From the NCBI GenBank assembly GCA_947623705.1, contig CANQHT010000017.1, positions 1-16,787 of the forward strand: a stretch of 16,787 bases of DNA, read 5' to 3'. The position numbers and the translations under genes were made by a program. The notes under the pieces were generated by a model, which ran no database searches, had not been told where the DNA came from, and was given only the letters and a program-made list of their open reading frames with translations. Below, one piece after another: positions 7,653 through 15,501 of the stretch. Each line of letters begins with the position of its first letter. The first letter of the stretch is position 1. Source of the DNA: an uncultured Bacilli bacterium. GTDB taxonomy: Bacteria; Bacillota_I; Bacilli_A; RF39; UBA660.

Positions 7653-8075
7653 TTAAGCCCTTTCAACAAATGAATCAAGGATTTTACCACTGGTGGCATC
7701 AATATAATATTCATATTCATAATGGTTATAATCAAAACTTACTTCATAAACCATTTTACCATATCTATTTTTGTATTCTAATTCGATATCTAAATCATAA
7801 ACATTTTCTTGTTTAATTTTTAAATTATCTAAAGCAATTTGTAAGGCTTTGTCTCTAGAAATATAATTGGTATTTTCTTGATTGTTATTGTTACTATCAT
7901 TATCATCAACTATATTATTATTGCTATTGTTATCATAATTAGTATTGTAATGATAATCATCATCATAACGATCTTCAAGTTGTTCATATTTTACATATAA
8001 TAAAATTAAACCTCCTAGTAAAATACAAATAATTACTCCTAGTAAAATGTATAACCAATTTTTCTTTTCTTTCAT
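7653..8075 (-). CDS. Membrane-anchored PepSY-domain protein
   Basis: This protein of about 140 residues has a short basic N-terminus, one transmembrane helix (about residues 7-28), a linker very rich in Asn and Asp (about 38-70) and a C-terminal PepSY domain (about 72-137). The PepSY hallmarks are ISRDKALQIALDNL, then YEVSFDYNHYEYEYYIDATSGKIL in two shorter blocks. PepSY domains are small extracytoplasmic folds proposed to inhibit peptidases or bind ligands. In-frame ATGs lie 2 and 9 codons upstream. The AAGGG ribosome binding site abuts the nearer of these and sits 6 bases from the ATG at 8075, so I chose 8075. The Asn/Asp tract is coded by repeated AAT/GAT codons and could vary in length by slippage. 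Specific partner unknown. Confidence 0.82.
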   Translation of the reverse strand: MKEKKNWLYILLGVIICILLGGLILLYVKYEQLEDRYDDDYHYNTNYDNNSNNNIVDDNDSNNNNQENTNYISRDKALQIALDNLKIKQENVYDLDIELEYKNRYGKMVYEVSFDYNHYEYEYYIDATSGKILDSFVERA

Positions 8076-8096
8076 ATTCATCCCTTTTCTATCTAA

Positions 8097-8125
8097 AACC
8101 ATTATATCACAAATTCATAATGGTT
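8097..8125 (-). promoter_or_regulatory. Promoter of the PepSY gene with overlapping inverted repeat
   Basis: The minus strand reads TGATATAAT (8109-8101), an extended -10 about 26 bases upstream of the chosen start. A perfect 9-bp inverted repeat AACCATTAT/ATAATGGTT (8125-8117 with 8105-8097, 11-base gap) straddles the -10. It could be an operator, or a weak terminator for the upstream gene, although no T-run follows. Confidence 0.5.
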
Positions 8126-8130
8126 AATAT

Positions 8131-8511
8131 CTATTTATGTTTTTTATTACTAACTTTAATTCCTTTAAGAAAAGGACGAAGAAAAAGCAAGAATATTGCC
8201 ACTACTAAAAGAAGAGAATATTCTTTATGAACAATACTATAGTAACAAGTATATATTAATATACCAAAGATATAAATTAACAAAGTAATTTTAAAAATAT
8301 ATTGCAATATCTTAGCAATTTTTTGCTTATCTAATATTAAAAATAAATTTTCTAAAATATAAGTTAATGAACAAATTATAAAGGGACTAATGATTATTTG
8401 GGCTACTAATTGATTTTTAAAAAAAGCCCAAATTAAAATAATTAATGCTATAAAACCCACTAACATTCTTCTAAATAATAGTACCTTTTCAATTATCTTT
8501 TTATCATCCAT
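8131..8511 (-). CDS. Small four-helix membrane protein, unrecognised
   Basis: I do not recognise this protein of about 126 residues. Hydrophobic segments at about residues 15-31, 34-58, 70-92 and 97-115, with a Lys-rich C-terminus, suggest a four-helix integral membrane protein with no catalytic motif. The ATG at 8511 is preceded by GGAG at 7 bases. A more upstream ATG (8517) is one base from that site and is rejected. It starts 24 bases after the helicase stop codon with no promoter in the gap, so it is most likely co-transcribed with the helicase. A functional link between the two is not implied by sequence. Confidence 0.72.
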   Translation of the reverse strand: MDDKKIIEKVLLFRRMLVGFIALIILIWAFFKNQLVAQIIISPFIICSLTYILENLFLILDKQKIAKILQYIFKITLLIYIFGILIYTCYYSIVHKEYSLLLVVAIFLLFLRPFLKGIKVSNKKHK

Positions 8512-8535
8512 AAACATTCTCCAAATCTACTTAAT

Positions 8536-11500
8536 TCAAAATTTTAAATCTGCAAAAATTACCTTATAATCGTTCTCATCTAATTTATCTTTTAAAACAA
8601 TTATTCTATTATAATCATCTTTATCAATTTTAATAATTCCATTAGAAATTAAAGCATTCAATAAATTATAAAACTTTTTACGACTATTATCGGTAATATA
8701 ACCAAACTTAGCATTTTTATTTAAATTAAATTTAATAATGGGATTAGTCTCTTCACCTTTTAGAATAGAGAATAAAATTTTGGGACCAACAGCCATTTTT
8801 AAATTTTGATATTCACTTGCAACCTTGATAGTTGTATTAACCATATCTTTAAAATTATGTCCACAATATAAAGCATTATCAATATTAACATCTTCATTAT
8901 TAAAATTAAGCATAATTTCCTCTTTATCTTGAGTATAATTATAATCTAGCATATAAAATGAACAACCACTTCCATCAGCTTTATAATTCGAGCAACCTAG
9001 CATTCTTCGTTCATCACCATTTTTATTTTTTATTGGTTTAACTATCAAATAGCCATCTTCACATTTTGGACACTTAGAAATAGCTAGTTTTCCACCTTTT
9101 AAATCATTAGTAATAAAGCCACATACTTCGGGATCATTCGAACAAACCCATATTTTTTTAGATACTTTAAAATTAGAATTAATTCTTTTTTGCATTGGAT
9201 AGCCACAATAAGGACATTTAACAATATAATCTTGCGTTTTTGATGGTTGTAATTCTTCGCCATCTAAGTAGATATCTTGATAATTTTCTTTTAATTCTAA
9301 AATGAATTTTGATGGTTTATACTTAGGAGTAATAATAAAAACTCGATTTTTTGTTCTCGTTAACGCTACATAAAATAATCTGCGTTCTTCGGCAAAATCA
9401 TAATTTTCATCATCTTTAATAACTAATTTCATTACCGGATCATCAACTATTTTGGAAGGAAACCCTAAAATAGCATCTTTACCATTCATTATAATTACAT
9501 TGTCATATCCTAATCCTTTAGAAGAATGCGCCGTTAAATAAGTAATTTGCAGATTCGGATACTTAACAGACTGAATATTATTGTTATTGGTATAAATAAA
9601 ATATTTTGGATATTTACCTAAAAAATAGCCTTCAAAACCATAACGACCAACAATTAAGATTTTTTGTTTGTCCCCATTTTGTTTAACAATATAATCTAAT
9701 GATTTTTGAATAGTTTTAATCATTCTTTCTAAAGATGTTTCATTATATTCATTTTTTTCATTACTATCATCATAAGACATTAAAACAAGAGGGTATTTAA
9801 TTCTTTTATTTGATTTAAGACTTTTTTTAATTTGACTAGCATTAGACATAACAAAACTACCAGCAATATCAATTAATTCTTGGGAGTTACGATAAGTATT
9901 TGTAATCTTTAATATATTTGCATATCCCATAATTTCTTCAAAACGGGTAAATAATTCTAATTTAGCCCCACTAAACCGAAATATAGATTGCCAATCATCA
10001 CCAACAGCAATAATTTTCGCATTAGAACATTTGGCTAGTTTTTCACATAAATCAAATCTTTGCATAGAAATATCTTGATATTCATCAATAAAGATATAAT
10101 CATAAGGTAACATTTCGCCATTTTTAATTTTATTATCTAGTATATTCGCAGCATTATTAATCATATCTTCAAAATCAATACTATTAGTATTTTTTAATTC
10201 AGTCATATAAGCCATATAACATTGATAACAAATATGGATAAATAATTTAGTTCTTTCATCTTTAATCGAAATATTCCATTCATCAAATTTAGAAGGTGCA
10301 AAATTATTGGTTTTAAATCTCGAAATAAAAACGCAAACTAATTGAATAAATTTATTAAAATATTTATCTTCGGCATTTTCAATAATGGCCTTATATATTT
10401 CTTTAGAATTTTTGGGTTCAAATGAAATGCCGGCTTTAATTAATTCTTCTTTTAAATGGGTTAAAGTATCTTTACCATCTAGGTATTTAGAAAAGGTATA
10501 AATAAGATTCGTATGATGTTTACGATGGAGTAAAATTTTATCATTAATATGTTTTTTATATTCGGTTAATTCTTTTTCAGAAAACCGATTATTTTTGCCA
10601 TCTTCGGAAATACCAAAGTGTTCTAAATAAATTTCTTTATCATATTGTCTAATTAAAAAATCTGGACAATATGGTTTAGTTGTGTTATCAAAGCCATATT
10701 TATAGATAGGTTCATATTCATATTGAATACCATTAATGAATAAAAAGTTTGCAATCCGGCATTCTTCAACACTTCTTACTTTTTCATTTAATATAGTTGT
10801 TTTACTTTTCGTTAGTTTATCTTGATATTTATTTAAAGCACTCGCTAAATCACTTTTTAAAGTCGTGCATTCATTTTTACTAAGTTCATTAAATAAAACC
10901 TCTAAACTATTATCATCAAAGGGTATTTGTAAGTAACTTGCAAAAAATAAGAGAATTTTTTTGATAAAAGATTCATCATTTAAATTTTTAATTAAAAAGT
11001 TTTTGATTGTAACAAACATAAAATCAGTCGTAGCTATCTTATGTTTTTGTTCTTCAGAATCCGCAATAATGGTGTTAGCTATCGAATGAAATGTTGAAAT
11101 TTTTACAGGTAGGCCAAGTCTTTTACAACGGTCTTGAAGTTCTTTGGTGGCTTTATTTGTAAATGAAACAATAAGAATTTTTTCCGGCTCAACATTTTTC
11201 TTATCAATTAGATATTTGACTTTGGCTTCAATAGTGGTTGTTTTTCCAGCCCCGGCTCCCGCAATAACTAAAGTATAATCTTCATCAGCTAAAACTACTT
11301 CCCGTTGTTCATTATCTAATTTAATATTTGGGTCATCTTTTATTAAAATATTATCTAAGTATTCTTTTTCATTTACAAGATGACTTTGAATAAATTTATT
11401 ATTGTAATTTTTTATGATATCTAAAGTGTTAGAATAAAAATTAAGTAAGTTTTTTAAAGCATTATAATCAGTATGATTATTTTTACACCAGGAGGATAAG

Positions 11501-11679
11501 ACATTTTCATCATCTAACATATGTAATTTTTCATATATTTCTTTATTAGCATTATAAAAAGGTAGATAATCTTTTTTAGAAATGTAGGCATCATTTGCTA
11601 AAAGTTTATTAATATTATTTTGATATTCTTCTAAACTTTTGTATTCTAAAGCATCGTTTTTACTTCCTAAAAAAATCAT
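8536..11679 (-). CDS. UvrD/helicase IV-like DNA helicase with nuclease-like insertion, zinc fingers and winged-helix-like C-terminus
   Basis: This 1047-residue superfamily 1 helicase has Walker A AGAGAGKTT (140-148), motif Ia SFTNKAT (172-178), motif II IDEYQD (531-536), motif III GDDWQSIFRFSGA (560-572), TNTYRNS (593-599), motif V TAHSSKGLGYDNV (716-728) and motif VI ERRLFYVALTRTKN (765-778). A segment at about 305-360 with PDF (339-341) and LEHFG (352-356) resembles the PD-(D/E)XK-like insertion of helicase IV, with His where a catalytic Lys is expected. C-terminally there are two topoisomerase-type C4 zinc fingers (C822, C825, C846, C853; C870, C873, C896, C906). A final domain at about 925-1047 resembles the RQC winged helix of RecQ. 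It likely acts in DNA repair or recombination. E. coli HelD has 684 residues, so the C-terminal modules are extra. The stop is TGA. Confidence 0.9.
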   Translation of the reverse strand: MIFLGSKNDALEYKSLEEYQNNINKLLANDAYISKKDYLPFYNANKEIYEKLHMLDDENVLSSWCKNNHTDYNALKNLLNFYSNTLDIIKNYNNKFIQSHLVNEKEYLDNILIKDDPNIKLDNEQREVVLADEDYTLVIAGAGAGKTTTIEAKVKYLIDKKNVEPEKILIVSFTNKATKELQDRCKRLGLPVKISTFHSIANTIIADSEEQKHKIATTDFMFVTIKNFLIKNLNDESFIKKILLFFASYLQIPFDDNSLEVLFNELSKNECTTLKSDLASALNKYQDKLTKSKTTILNEKVRSVEECRIANFLFINGIQYEYEPIYKYGFDNTTKPYCPDFLIRQYDKEIYLEHFGISEDGKNNRFSEKELTEYKKHINDKILLHRKHHTNLIYTFSKYLDGKDTLTHLKEELIKAGISFEPKNSKEIYKAIIENAEDKYFNKFIQLVCVFISRFKTNNFAPSKFDEWNISIKDERTKLFIHICYQCYMAYMTELKNTNSIDFEDMINNAANILDNKIKNGEMLPYDYIFIDEYQDISMQRFDLCEKLAKCSNAKIIAVGDDWQSIFRFSGAKLELFTRFEEIMGYANILKITNTYRNSQELIDIAGSFVMSNASQIKKSLKSNKRIKYPLVLMSYDDSNEKNEYNETSLERMIKTIQKSLDYIVKQNGDKQKILIVGRYGFEGYFLGKYPKYFIYTNNNNIQSVKYPNLQITYLTAHSSKGLGYDNVIIMNGKDAILGFPSKIVDDPVMKLVIKDDENYDFAEERRLFYVALTRTKNRVFIITPKYKPSKFILELKENYQDIYLDGEELQPSKTQDYIVKCPYCGYPMQKRINSNFKVSKKIWVCSNDPEVCGFITNDLKGGKLAISKCPKCEDGYLIVKPIKNKNGDERRMLGCSNYKADGSGCSFYMLDYNYTQDKEEIMLNFNNEDVNIDNALYCGHNFKDMVNTTIKVASEYQNLKMAVGPKILFSILKGEETNPIIKFNLNKNAKFGYITDNSRKKFYNLLNALISNGIIKIDKDDYNRIIVLKDKLDENDYKVIFADLKF

Positions 11680-11697
11680 ATCTATCCACCACTTAGA

Positions 11698-11706
11698 ATT
11701 ATATCA
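11698..11706 (-). promoter_or_regulatory. Extended -10 promoter of the helicase gene
   Basis: The minus strand reads TGATATAAT, about 20 bases upstream of the ATG at 11679. Where the -35 should be, the sequence is ACAAAA, part of the adjacent DnaA box, so activation or repression by a protein bound there is plausible. Confidence 0.6.
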
Positions 11707-11723
11707 TATTTTTGAGTGCTTTT

Positions 11724-11732
11724 TGTGGATAA
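11724..11732 (-). promoter_or_regulatory. Perfect DnaA box (TTATCCACA) at the -35 position of the helicase promoter
   Basis: The 9-mer on the minus strand matches the DnaA consensus exactly and is intergenic, just upstream of the helicase -10. It is a single box, with no cluster or AT-rich unwinding element, so it is not an origin. Binding by DnaA is inferred only. Confidence 0.5.
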
Positions 11733-11779
11733 GATTAAAAAATATAATTTTAATTTATTTTTGCCTTTAAAAATTCTAA

Positions 11780-11800
11780 GAAAAAAGCCTTAAAGGCTTA
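11780..11800 (-). terminator. Terminator of the bile salt hydrolase gene, starting in its stop codon
   Basis: The minus strand forms AAGCCTT/AAGGCTT (11799-11793 with 11791-11785) followed by T-rich sequence. The TAA stop (11798-11800) supplies the first bases of the stem. Confidence 0.8.
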
Positions 11801-12772
11801 ATTTTGCATTAATATTTGGGTATCTTTAATTAATTCATAGTTAATTAATTCATTACTATCTAAATTTTCTTTAAACATATCGATACCAGTTATTTGACTA
11901 TTTTCATAAGTAGTGTAGTAGTAAATACCTTTATCCATATTACAACAAGAACTATAAATAGTAATTTCATATTTATCATCACCCATATGGACACATCCTC
12001 TTTGTTGGTAGACAGAATATAATATATGGAAAAATTGACTGATACTAGCATTTTCGGAATCATTTGATAAAGAATTCATTTTCGTAAATGTTGCTTTCAC
12101 AAATCTTGAAGCGGAAGACAAATCACCAGGAAGTCCTAAAGCACCCATACCGCGACTGTAAATATCAAAATTTAATTTTTTAGAAAAATTATTAACTGGT
12201 GGTTCCGTTGATAAACTCATATAGTTGTTTAAATTAAACATATGGATATCAAAAGTTGGATTATTTGTTAAAACTCCAACGGGATTATCATATATTTTTA
12301 AACCATCTTGAACACTTTCCACAGTAATGGAAGCATTCTTGTCGGCAATAATCCAATGCAAAGGGGAAGCCGGTAAATTCTCACTAAAATTAATATTGGC
12401 TATATTGATATTTTCTAATAATTTTTTTACTTCCTCTAAATTAGCACATTGACTTAATACCCAAGGAATAAATTCAAAAGGGGCAATGTTATCTTTTTCG
12501 TTTTTAACTTCTCCATAATAAGCATTTGTAGGAAAGTTTAAACCCGCCATTCCTAAACCTTTTTCATTAGTCGCATCATAATACAAAGGATAATTCTCAT
12601 TTACATAAGCCATCCCAATTATTGCATAATGACTTTTTATGGCATTAACCTTTCGAAAATTAAAAGGATAATTTCTAGGCGTTATTGTTACTGTTTCCTT
12701 ATAAGAATATTCTAAATCTAAATTTCTCCCAAAATAATGATCTTTAGTATGATAAGTTATTGCTGTACACAT
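11798..12772 (-). CDS. bsh: Conjugated bile acid hydrolase (choloylglycine hydrolase family)
   Basis: This Ntn-hydrolase of 324 residues closely resembles Clostridium perfringens bile salt hydrolase in layout. The start at 12772 leaves MCTA, so removal of Met exposes the catalytic Cys2. An ATG four codons upstream sits directly on the ribosome binding site and would bury that Cys. Expected active-site residues are present: R16 and D19 (FGRNLD), N79 (GLNFP), N170 (GVLTNNPTFD) and R223 (GDLSSASRF). The blocks NEKGLGMAGLNFP and PLHW are typical of bile salt hydrolases rather than penicillin V acylases. There is no signal peptide, so it is cytoplasmic. It would deconjugate glycine- or taurine-linked bile acids, implying life in an animal gut. 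It has its own promoter and terminator. Substrate preference cannot be read from the sequence. Confidence 0.92.
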   Translation of the reverse strand: MCTAITYHTKDHYFGRNLDLEYSYKETVTITPRNYPFNFRKVNAIKSHYAIIGMAYVNENYPLYYDATNEKGLGMAGLNFPTNAYYGEVKNEKDNIAPFEFIPWVLSQCANLEEVKKLLENINIANINFSENLPASPLHWIIADKNASITVESVQDGLKIYDNPVGVLTNNPTFDIHMFNLNNYMSLSTEPPVNNFSKKLNFDIYSRGMGALGLPGDLSSASRFVKATFTKMNSLSNDSENASISQFFHILYSVYQQRGCVHMGDDKYEITIYSSCCNMDKGIYYYTTYENSQITGIDMFKENLDSNELINYELIKDTQILMQN

Positions 12773-12813
12773 ATTTATTACCATCCCTTCTGTACTTTAA
12801 AACTTATATAACT

Positions 12814-12822
12814 ATTATATCA
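12814..12822 (-). promoter_or_regulatory. Extended -10 promoter of the bile salt hydrolase gene
   Basis: The minus strand reads TGATATAAT with no convincing -35 (TGTAGA at 17 bases). The predicted start is near 12807, giving a leader of about 35 nt. No bile-responsive operator is recognisable. Confidence 0.6.
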
Positions 12823-12848
12823 TTTTTTAAATTAATTCTACAATAATC

Positions 12849-13355
12849 TTAAGTTAATATAAAGGCAATAGTATTACAAATAACACCAATAAAGAACAAA
12901 ATACCCGTAATTAAATCAGTTCTATCTTTATTTATTTTATACCGGCTTAAAAAAGTAACTGAGTTATAAGCACATAATAAACTAACTAGAGAAGATGATG
13001 ATGTATTTTTAAAAGTACCAATTAAAATTAAAACAATTGCAAATAAAGCCATCCCAATAATGCCATATTTCATTGATTTTAAATTACCTAATTCGGTTAA
13101 TTTAAGAATATTTTCTTCACTCTTTCTTTCGATATCTTTGTCATCTATTATTTCACCTGCTAAAATATCATTAACACTAACTTCTAATATTTCACTTAAG
13201 GGTTTAAGTAAAGACATATCCATTAAACATAAACCTCGTTCCCATTTACTTACAGCATTTTTTGTAATACCTAATTTTTCCGCTAGTTCTTCTTGGGTTA
13301 ATTCTTTTAATTTTCTTTGTTTAGCAATAAATTTGCCAATTTGTTCTTGGTCCAT
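12849..13355 (-). CDS. XRE-family regulator with membrane-embedded C-terminus
   Basis: This 168-residue protein has an N-terminal Cro/C1-type HTH (about residues 6-62, motif LTQEELAEKLGITKNAVSKWE), a short charged linker and three hydrophobic stretches (about 97-114, 124-137, 148-167). HTH proteins of this type tethered to the membrane are common in Firmicutes and often repress a neighbouring locus, but the effector is usually unknown. GGAG lies 6 bases before the ATG. An extended -10 (TGATATAGT, 13385-13377) precedes it. It sits between the restriction operon and the bile salt hydrolase gene, all on the same strand, and could control either, though nothing in the sequence shows which. Confidence 0.85.
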   Translation of the reverse strand: MDQEQIGKFIAKQRKLKELTQEELAEKLGITKNAVSKWERGLCLMDMSLLKPLSEILEVSVNDILAGEIIDDKDIERKSEENILKLTELGNLKSMKYGIIGMALFAIVLILIGTFKNTSSSSLVSLLCAYNSVTFLSRYKINKDRTDLITGILFFIGVICNTIAFILT

Positions 13356-13376
13356 AACTTTCTCCTTTCAAGAAGA

Positions 13377-13385
13377 ACTATATCA
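13377..13385 (-). promoter_or_regulatory. Extended -10 promoter of the membrane XRE gene
   Basis: The minus strand reads TGATATAGT, a one-base departure from the TGATATAAT used by neighbouring genes. No terminator is visible between the restriction operon end (13428) and this site, so operon read-through is possible. Confidence 0.5.
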
Positions 13386-13427
13386 TTTAAATATTATTTT
13401 TTACACATACTAAAGGTTTACTTTTAT

Positions 13428-13853
13428 TTAATCCCAATCAGCATATATTGTACTTTCTTCAAAATCTTTACTACCACATCTTACACATATAATATTAAAT
13501 TCTTCATTTTCTTTTTTTAATCTTAAAGTATTACCACAATATTTACATTTATATTTCGGAATAAATATTTTATTATTAGATACTAATTCATATCTAAACT
13601 TATTAGCAATAGTTTTACAATTAGGGCAGATATAAGCATCATTACCATAACCATCTCTTAAGTGAACATCTTTAAGAGTCACAAAATTTTTAAGTTTATC
13701 AATATTTTGAATATTCTCTTCAATACTACGATTTATTAAATTTTTAAAATTATTATTGTCATAATAAGATGGACTATCTAAAAATCCTATTCCATATAAA
13801 ATCGTATTTTCTTTCTTACATTTTTTACATATATAACTAATTGCTTCTCCCAT
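13428..13853 (-). CDS. Four-CxxC zinc-ribbon protein of unknown function, last gene of the DpnII operon
   Basis: I do not recognise this 141-residue protein. It contains four CxxC knuckles, at C9/C12, C76/C79, C103/C106 and C123/C126, enough for two zinc ribbons. One would be split by a 60-residue insertion (about 15-73, polar with likely helices) and one is compact. No nuclease, methylase or HTH motif is visible, and there is no transmembrane helix. The ATG follows the endonuclease stop by 9 bases, and its AAAGGA site overlaps that stop, so the gene appears to be translated from the restriction operon mRNA. The known DpnII system has three genes, so this fourth gene is an addition. It could bind DNA or RNA, modulate the endonuclease, or be an unrelated passenger. 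Confidence 0.78.
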   Translation of the reverse strand: MGEAISYICKKCKKENTILYGIGFLDSPSYYDNNNFKNLINRSIEENIQNIDKLKNFVTLKDVHLRDGYGNDAYICPNCKTIANKFRYELVSNNKIFIPKYKCKYCGNTLRLKKENEEFNIICVRCGSKDFEESTIYADWD

Positions 13854-13862
13854 AGTAATCCT

Positions 13863-14720
13863 TTATTTTAAATTATTTAAAACACCATTGTCTAAATCAT
13901 CAATGTTATATAATGTATCTAATTCTTTAAATGTCTCTTCTAAATTTTTTCTAGCACTTTTCCATCCTAAGCCATCTGTACACCAAATAAAGGTAACACC
14001 ATTAACTTTTTTAGATTCTTCAGCTAGCATTTTATAGCTTCTAGCTGTTTCATTTAATTTAGAACCATTAGAGGCATAAAAATTAGTCTCAATAACATAA
14101 ACTTGATTATCAGTTTTAATTACAAAATCAAATCTTTTGGTAGATATATTATTTCCTGACATAGCGCTAAGGTCTAAATTCCATTTCTTTTCTATTTCAG
14201 TTAAATACATTTCTTTAAAATAATTAACATTCTTTTTATAACCGGCTTTAATAATATATTCTTCAACTAAATCTTCCATTAAATGACCACCACGATTTTT
14301 TCGACCATTAGAATCTAGTCCTACTTCCACCCCTAAAAGATAGTCATATAAATTGTTAATAATATGGTTTTGTAATAAATCAAATAAACCTGTTTCTCTC
14401 ATAAATTTTATATAATCATTTATCGAATAAACTAATTTATTAAACTTAAATAAATATTCATTTGTAACATCTTTTACATAGATTTCATTGGCTCTTACTG
14501 CGAGTAATAAAGGAATTACTTCTAGTGTTTCTGGATACTTAATTATAATCTCTTCAAATTCTTTTTCAATATTTTTACTCCCAACTAGAGAATTTAAAAT
14601 ATTTAACTCTATTTTATATTTTTCTGCTGATTGATATATTTTATCAAAATCTACATAATAACTATAATTAGATATACTTGATTTAAATTTACTTAACCAT
14701 TCATTAAAATTTCTACTCAT
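13863..14720 (-). CDS. dpnB: Type II restriction endonuclease, DpnII family (cuts GATC)
   Basis: This protein of about 285 residues is the same length as the pneumococcal DpnII endonuclease (288). Family blocks are present in order: LNSLVGSKNIEKEF near residue 42, DLLQNHIINNL near 114, VEVGLDSNGRKNR near 131, then RFDFVI (196-201), YVIETNFYAS (208-217), SKLNETARSYK and a C-terminal YNIDDLDNGVLNNLK. D198 and E211, with N213 in the ETN position, form a PD-(D/E)XK-type active site in which Asn replaces the usual Lys. The enzyme is expected to cleave unmethylated GATC before G. The ATG at 14720 overlaps the dpnA stop by 8 bases. A GTG three codons upstream is possible but sits too close to the ribosome binding site. 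The reading frame is intact, so activity is plausible. Confidence 0.92.
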   Translation of the reverse strand: MSRNFNEWLSKFKSSISNYSYYVDFDKIYQSAEKYKIELNILNSLVGSKNIEKEFEEIIIKYPETLEVIPLLLAVRANEIYVKDVTNEYLFKFNKLVYSINDYIKFMRETGLFDLLQNHIINNLYDYLLGVEVGLDSNGRKNRGGHLMEDLVEEYIIKAGYKKNVNYFKEMYLTEIEKKWNLDLSAMSGNNISTKRFDFVIKTDNQVYVIETNFYASNGSKLNETARSYKMLAEESKKVNGVTFIWCTDGLGWKSARKNLEETFKELDTLYNIDDLDNGVLNNLK

Positions 14721-15483
14721 TTTTATCACTTTCCTTTCTTTTAATTGTTAAATCCAAATATTCTTTTTCTAAATCAATACCAATATATTTTCTATTTAAT
14801 TTATTGGCGACTATTCCTGTTGTACCACTACCATTAAAAGGATCAAGTATTAAATCTCCTTCATCAGTAGAAGCCAAAATTATTTTTTTTAATATTTCCA
14901 TAGGTTTTTGTGTTGGATGTTTTCCCCACTTTTTTTCACTAGGTTTAGTAAGAGAAGATTCCCAAACATCTTTGACTTGCTTTCCACCATTTAACTCTCG
15001 CATCAATTTGTAATTAAATTTATGCTTAGCTTTTTTTATATCCTTCTTTGCCCAAAGAATTGTTTCTGTTGAATGAACAAAATAACGACAACTTATATTT
15101 GGTGGGGGATTTAATTTTTTCCAAGTTATATTATTTATTATTTTAAATCCTTCTTGTTCTAAGGCCATACCAATTGAATAAATATTATGCATTGTTCCAC
15201 TAATCCAAATAGTTCCATTATCTTTTAAAACTTGATAACATAATTTAATCCAATTTCTATTAAATTTATGTTTTTCATTTATGGCTATTTTTTTATCCCA
15301 TTCTCCTTTATTTACAGAAACCATCTTTCCACTACTGCAAGTAATTCCATTACCTGATAAAAAGTAAGGAGGATCAGCAAATATCATATCAACACTTTTA
15401 GGTTCTATTTTTTTTAATTCTTTTAAAGAGTCACCTAAAATCAGTTTAAAATTCTCTTTATTATAATAATATTTATTTTTCAC
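14713..15483 (-). CDS. dpnA: DpnA-type adenine-N6 DNA methyltransferase (GATC)
   Basis: This 256-residue methylase has DPPY (37-40) near the N-terminus and the AdoMet-binding DPFNGSGTTG (214-223) near the C-terminus, the beta-class order, with a GKHPTQKP block just before the latter. The length and context match DpnA (M2.DpnII, about 268 residues), which methylates GATC on single-stranded as well as double-stranded DNA. That lets incoming single-stranded DNA be protected during transformation. The start is GTG at 15483, preceded by AGGAGG at 9 bases. It follows dpnM by 18 bases and overlaps the endonuclease gene, so all are co-transcribed. Specificity for GATC is inferred from the operon, not from this protein alone. 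Confidence 0.9.
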   Translation of the reverse strand: MKNKYYYNKENFKLILGDSLKELKKIEPKSVDMIFADPPYFLSGNGITCSSGKMVSVNKGEWDKKIAINEKHKFNRNWIKLCYQVLKDNGTIWISGTMHNIYSIGMALEQEGFKIINNITWKKLNPPPNISCRYFVHSTETILWAKKDIKKAKHKFNYKLMRELNGGKQVKDVWESSLTKPSEKKWGKHPTQKPMEILKKIILASTDEGDLILDPFNGSGTTGIVANKLNRKYIGIDLEKEYLDLTIKRKESDKNE

Positions 15484-15501
15484 TGATAGACTCCTCCTAT
15501 A

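Noticed and set aside
7646..7657. Palindrome CTTAAAATTAAG at the PepSY gene stop codon as a terminator
   Set aside because: The stem is only 5 bp, AT-rich, and not followed by a T-run.
13060..13413. Plus-strand open frame opposite the membrane XRE gene
   Set aside because: Antisense shadow of a well-supported HTH gene, with no recognisable domain.
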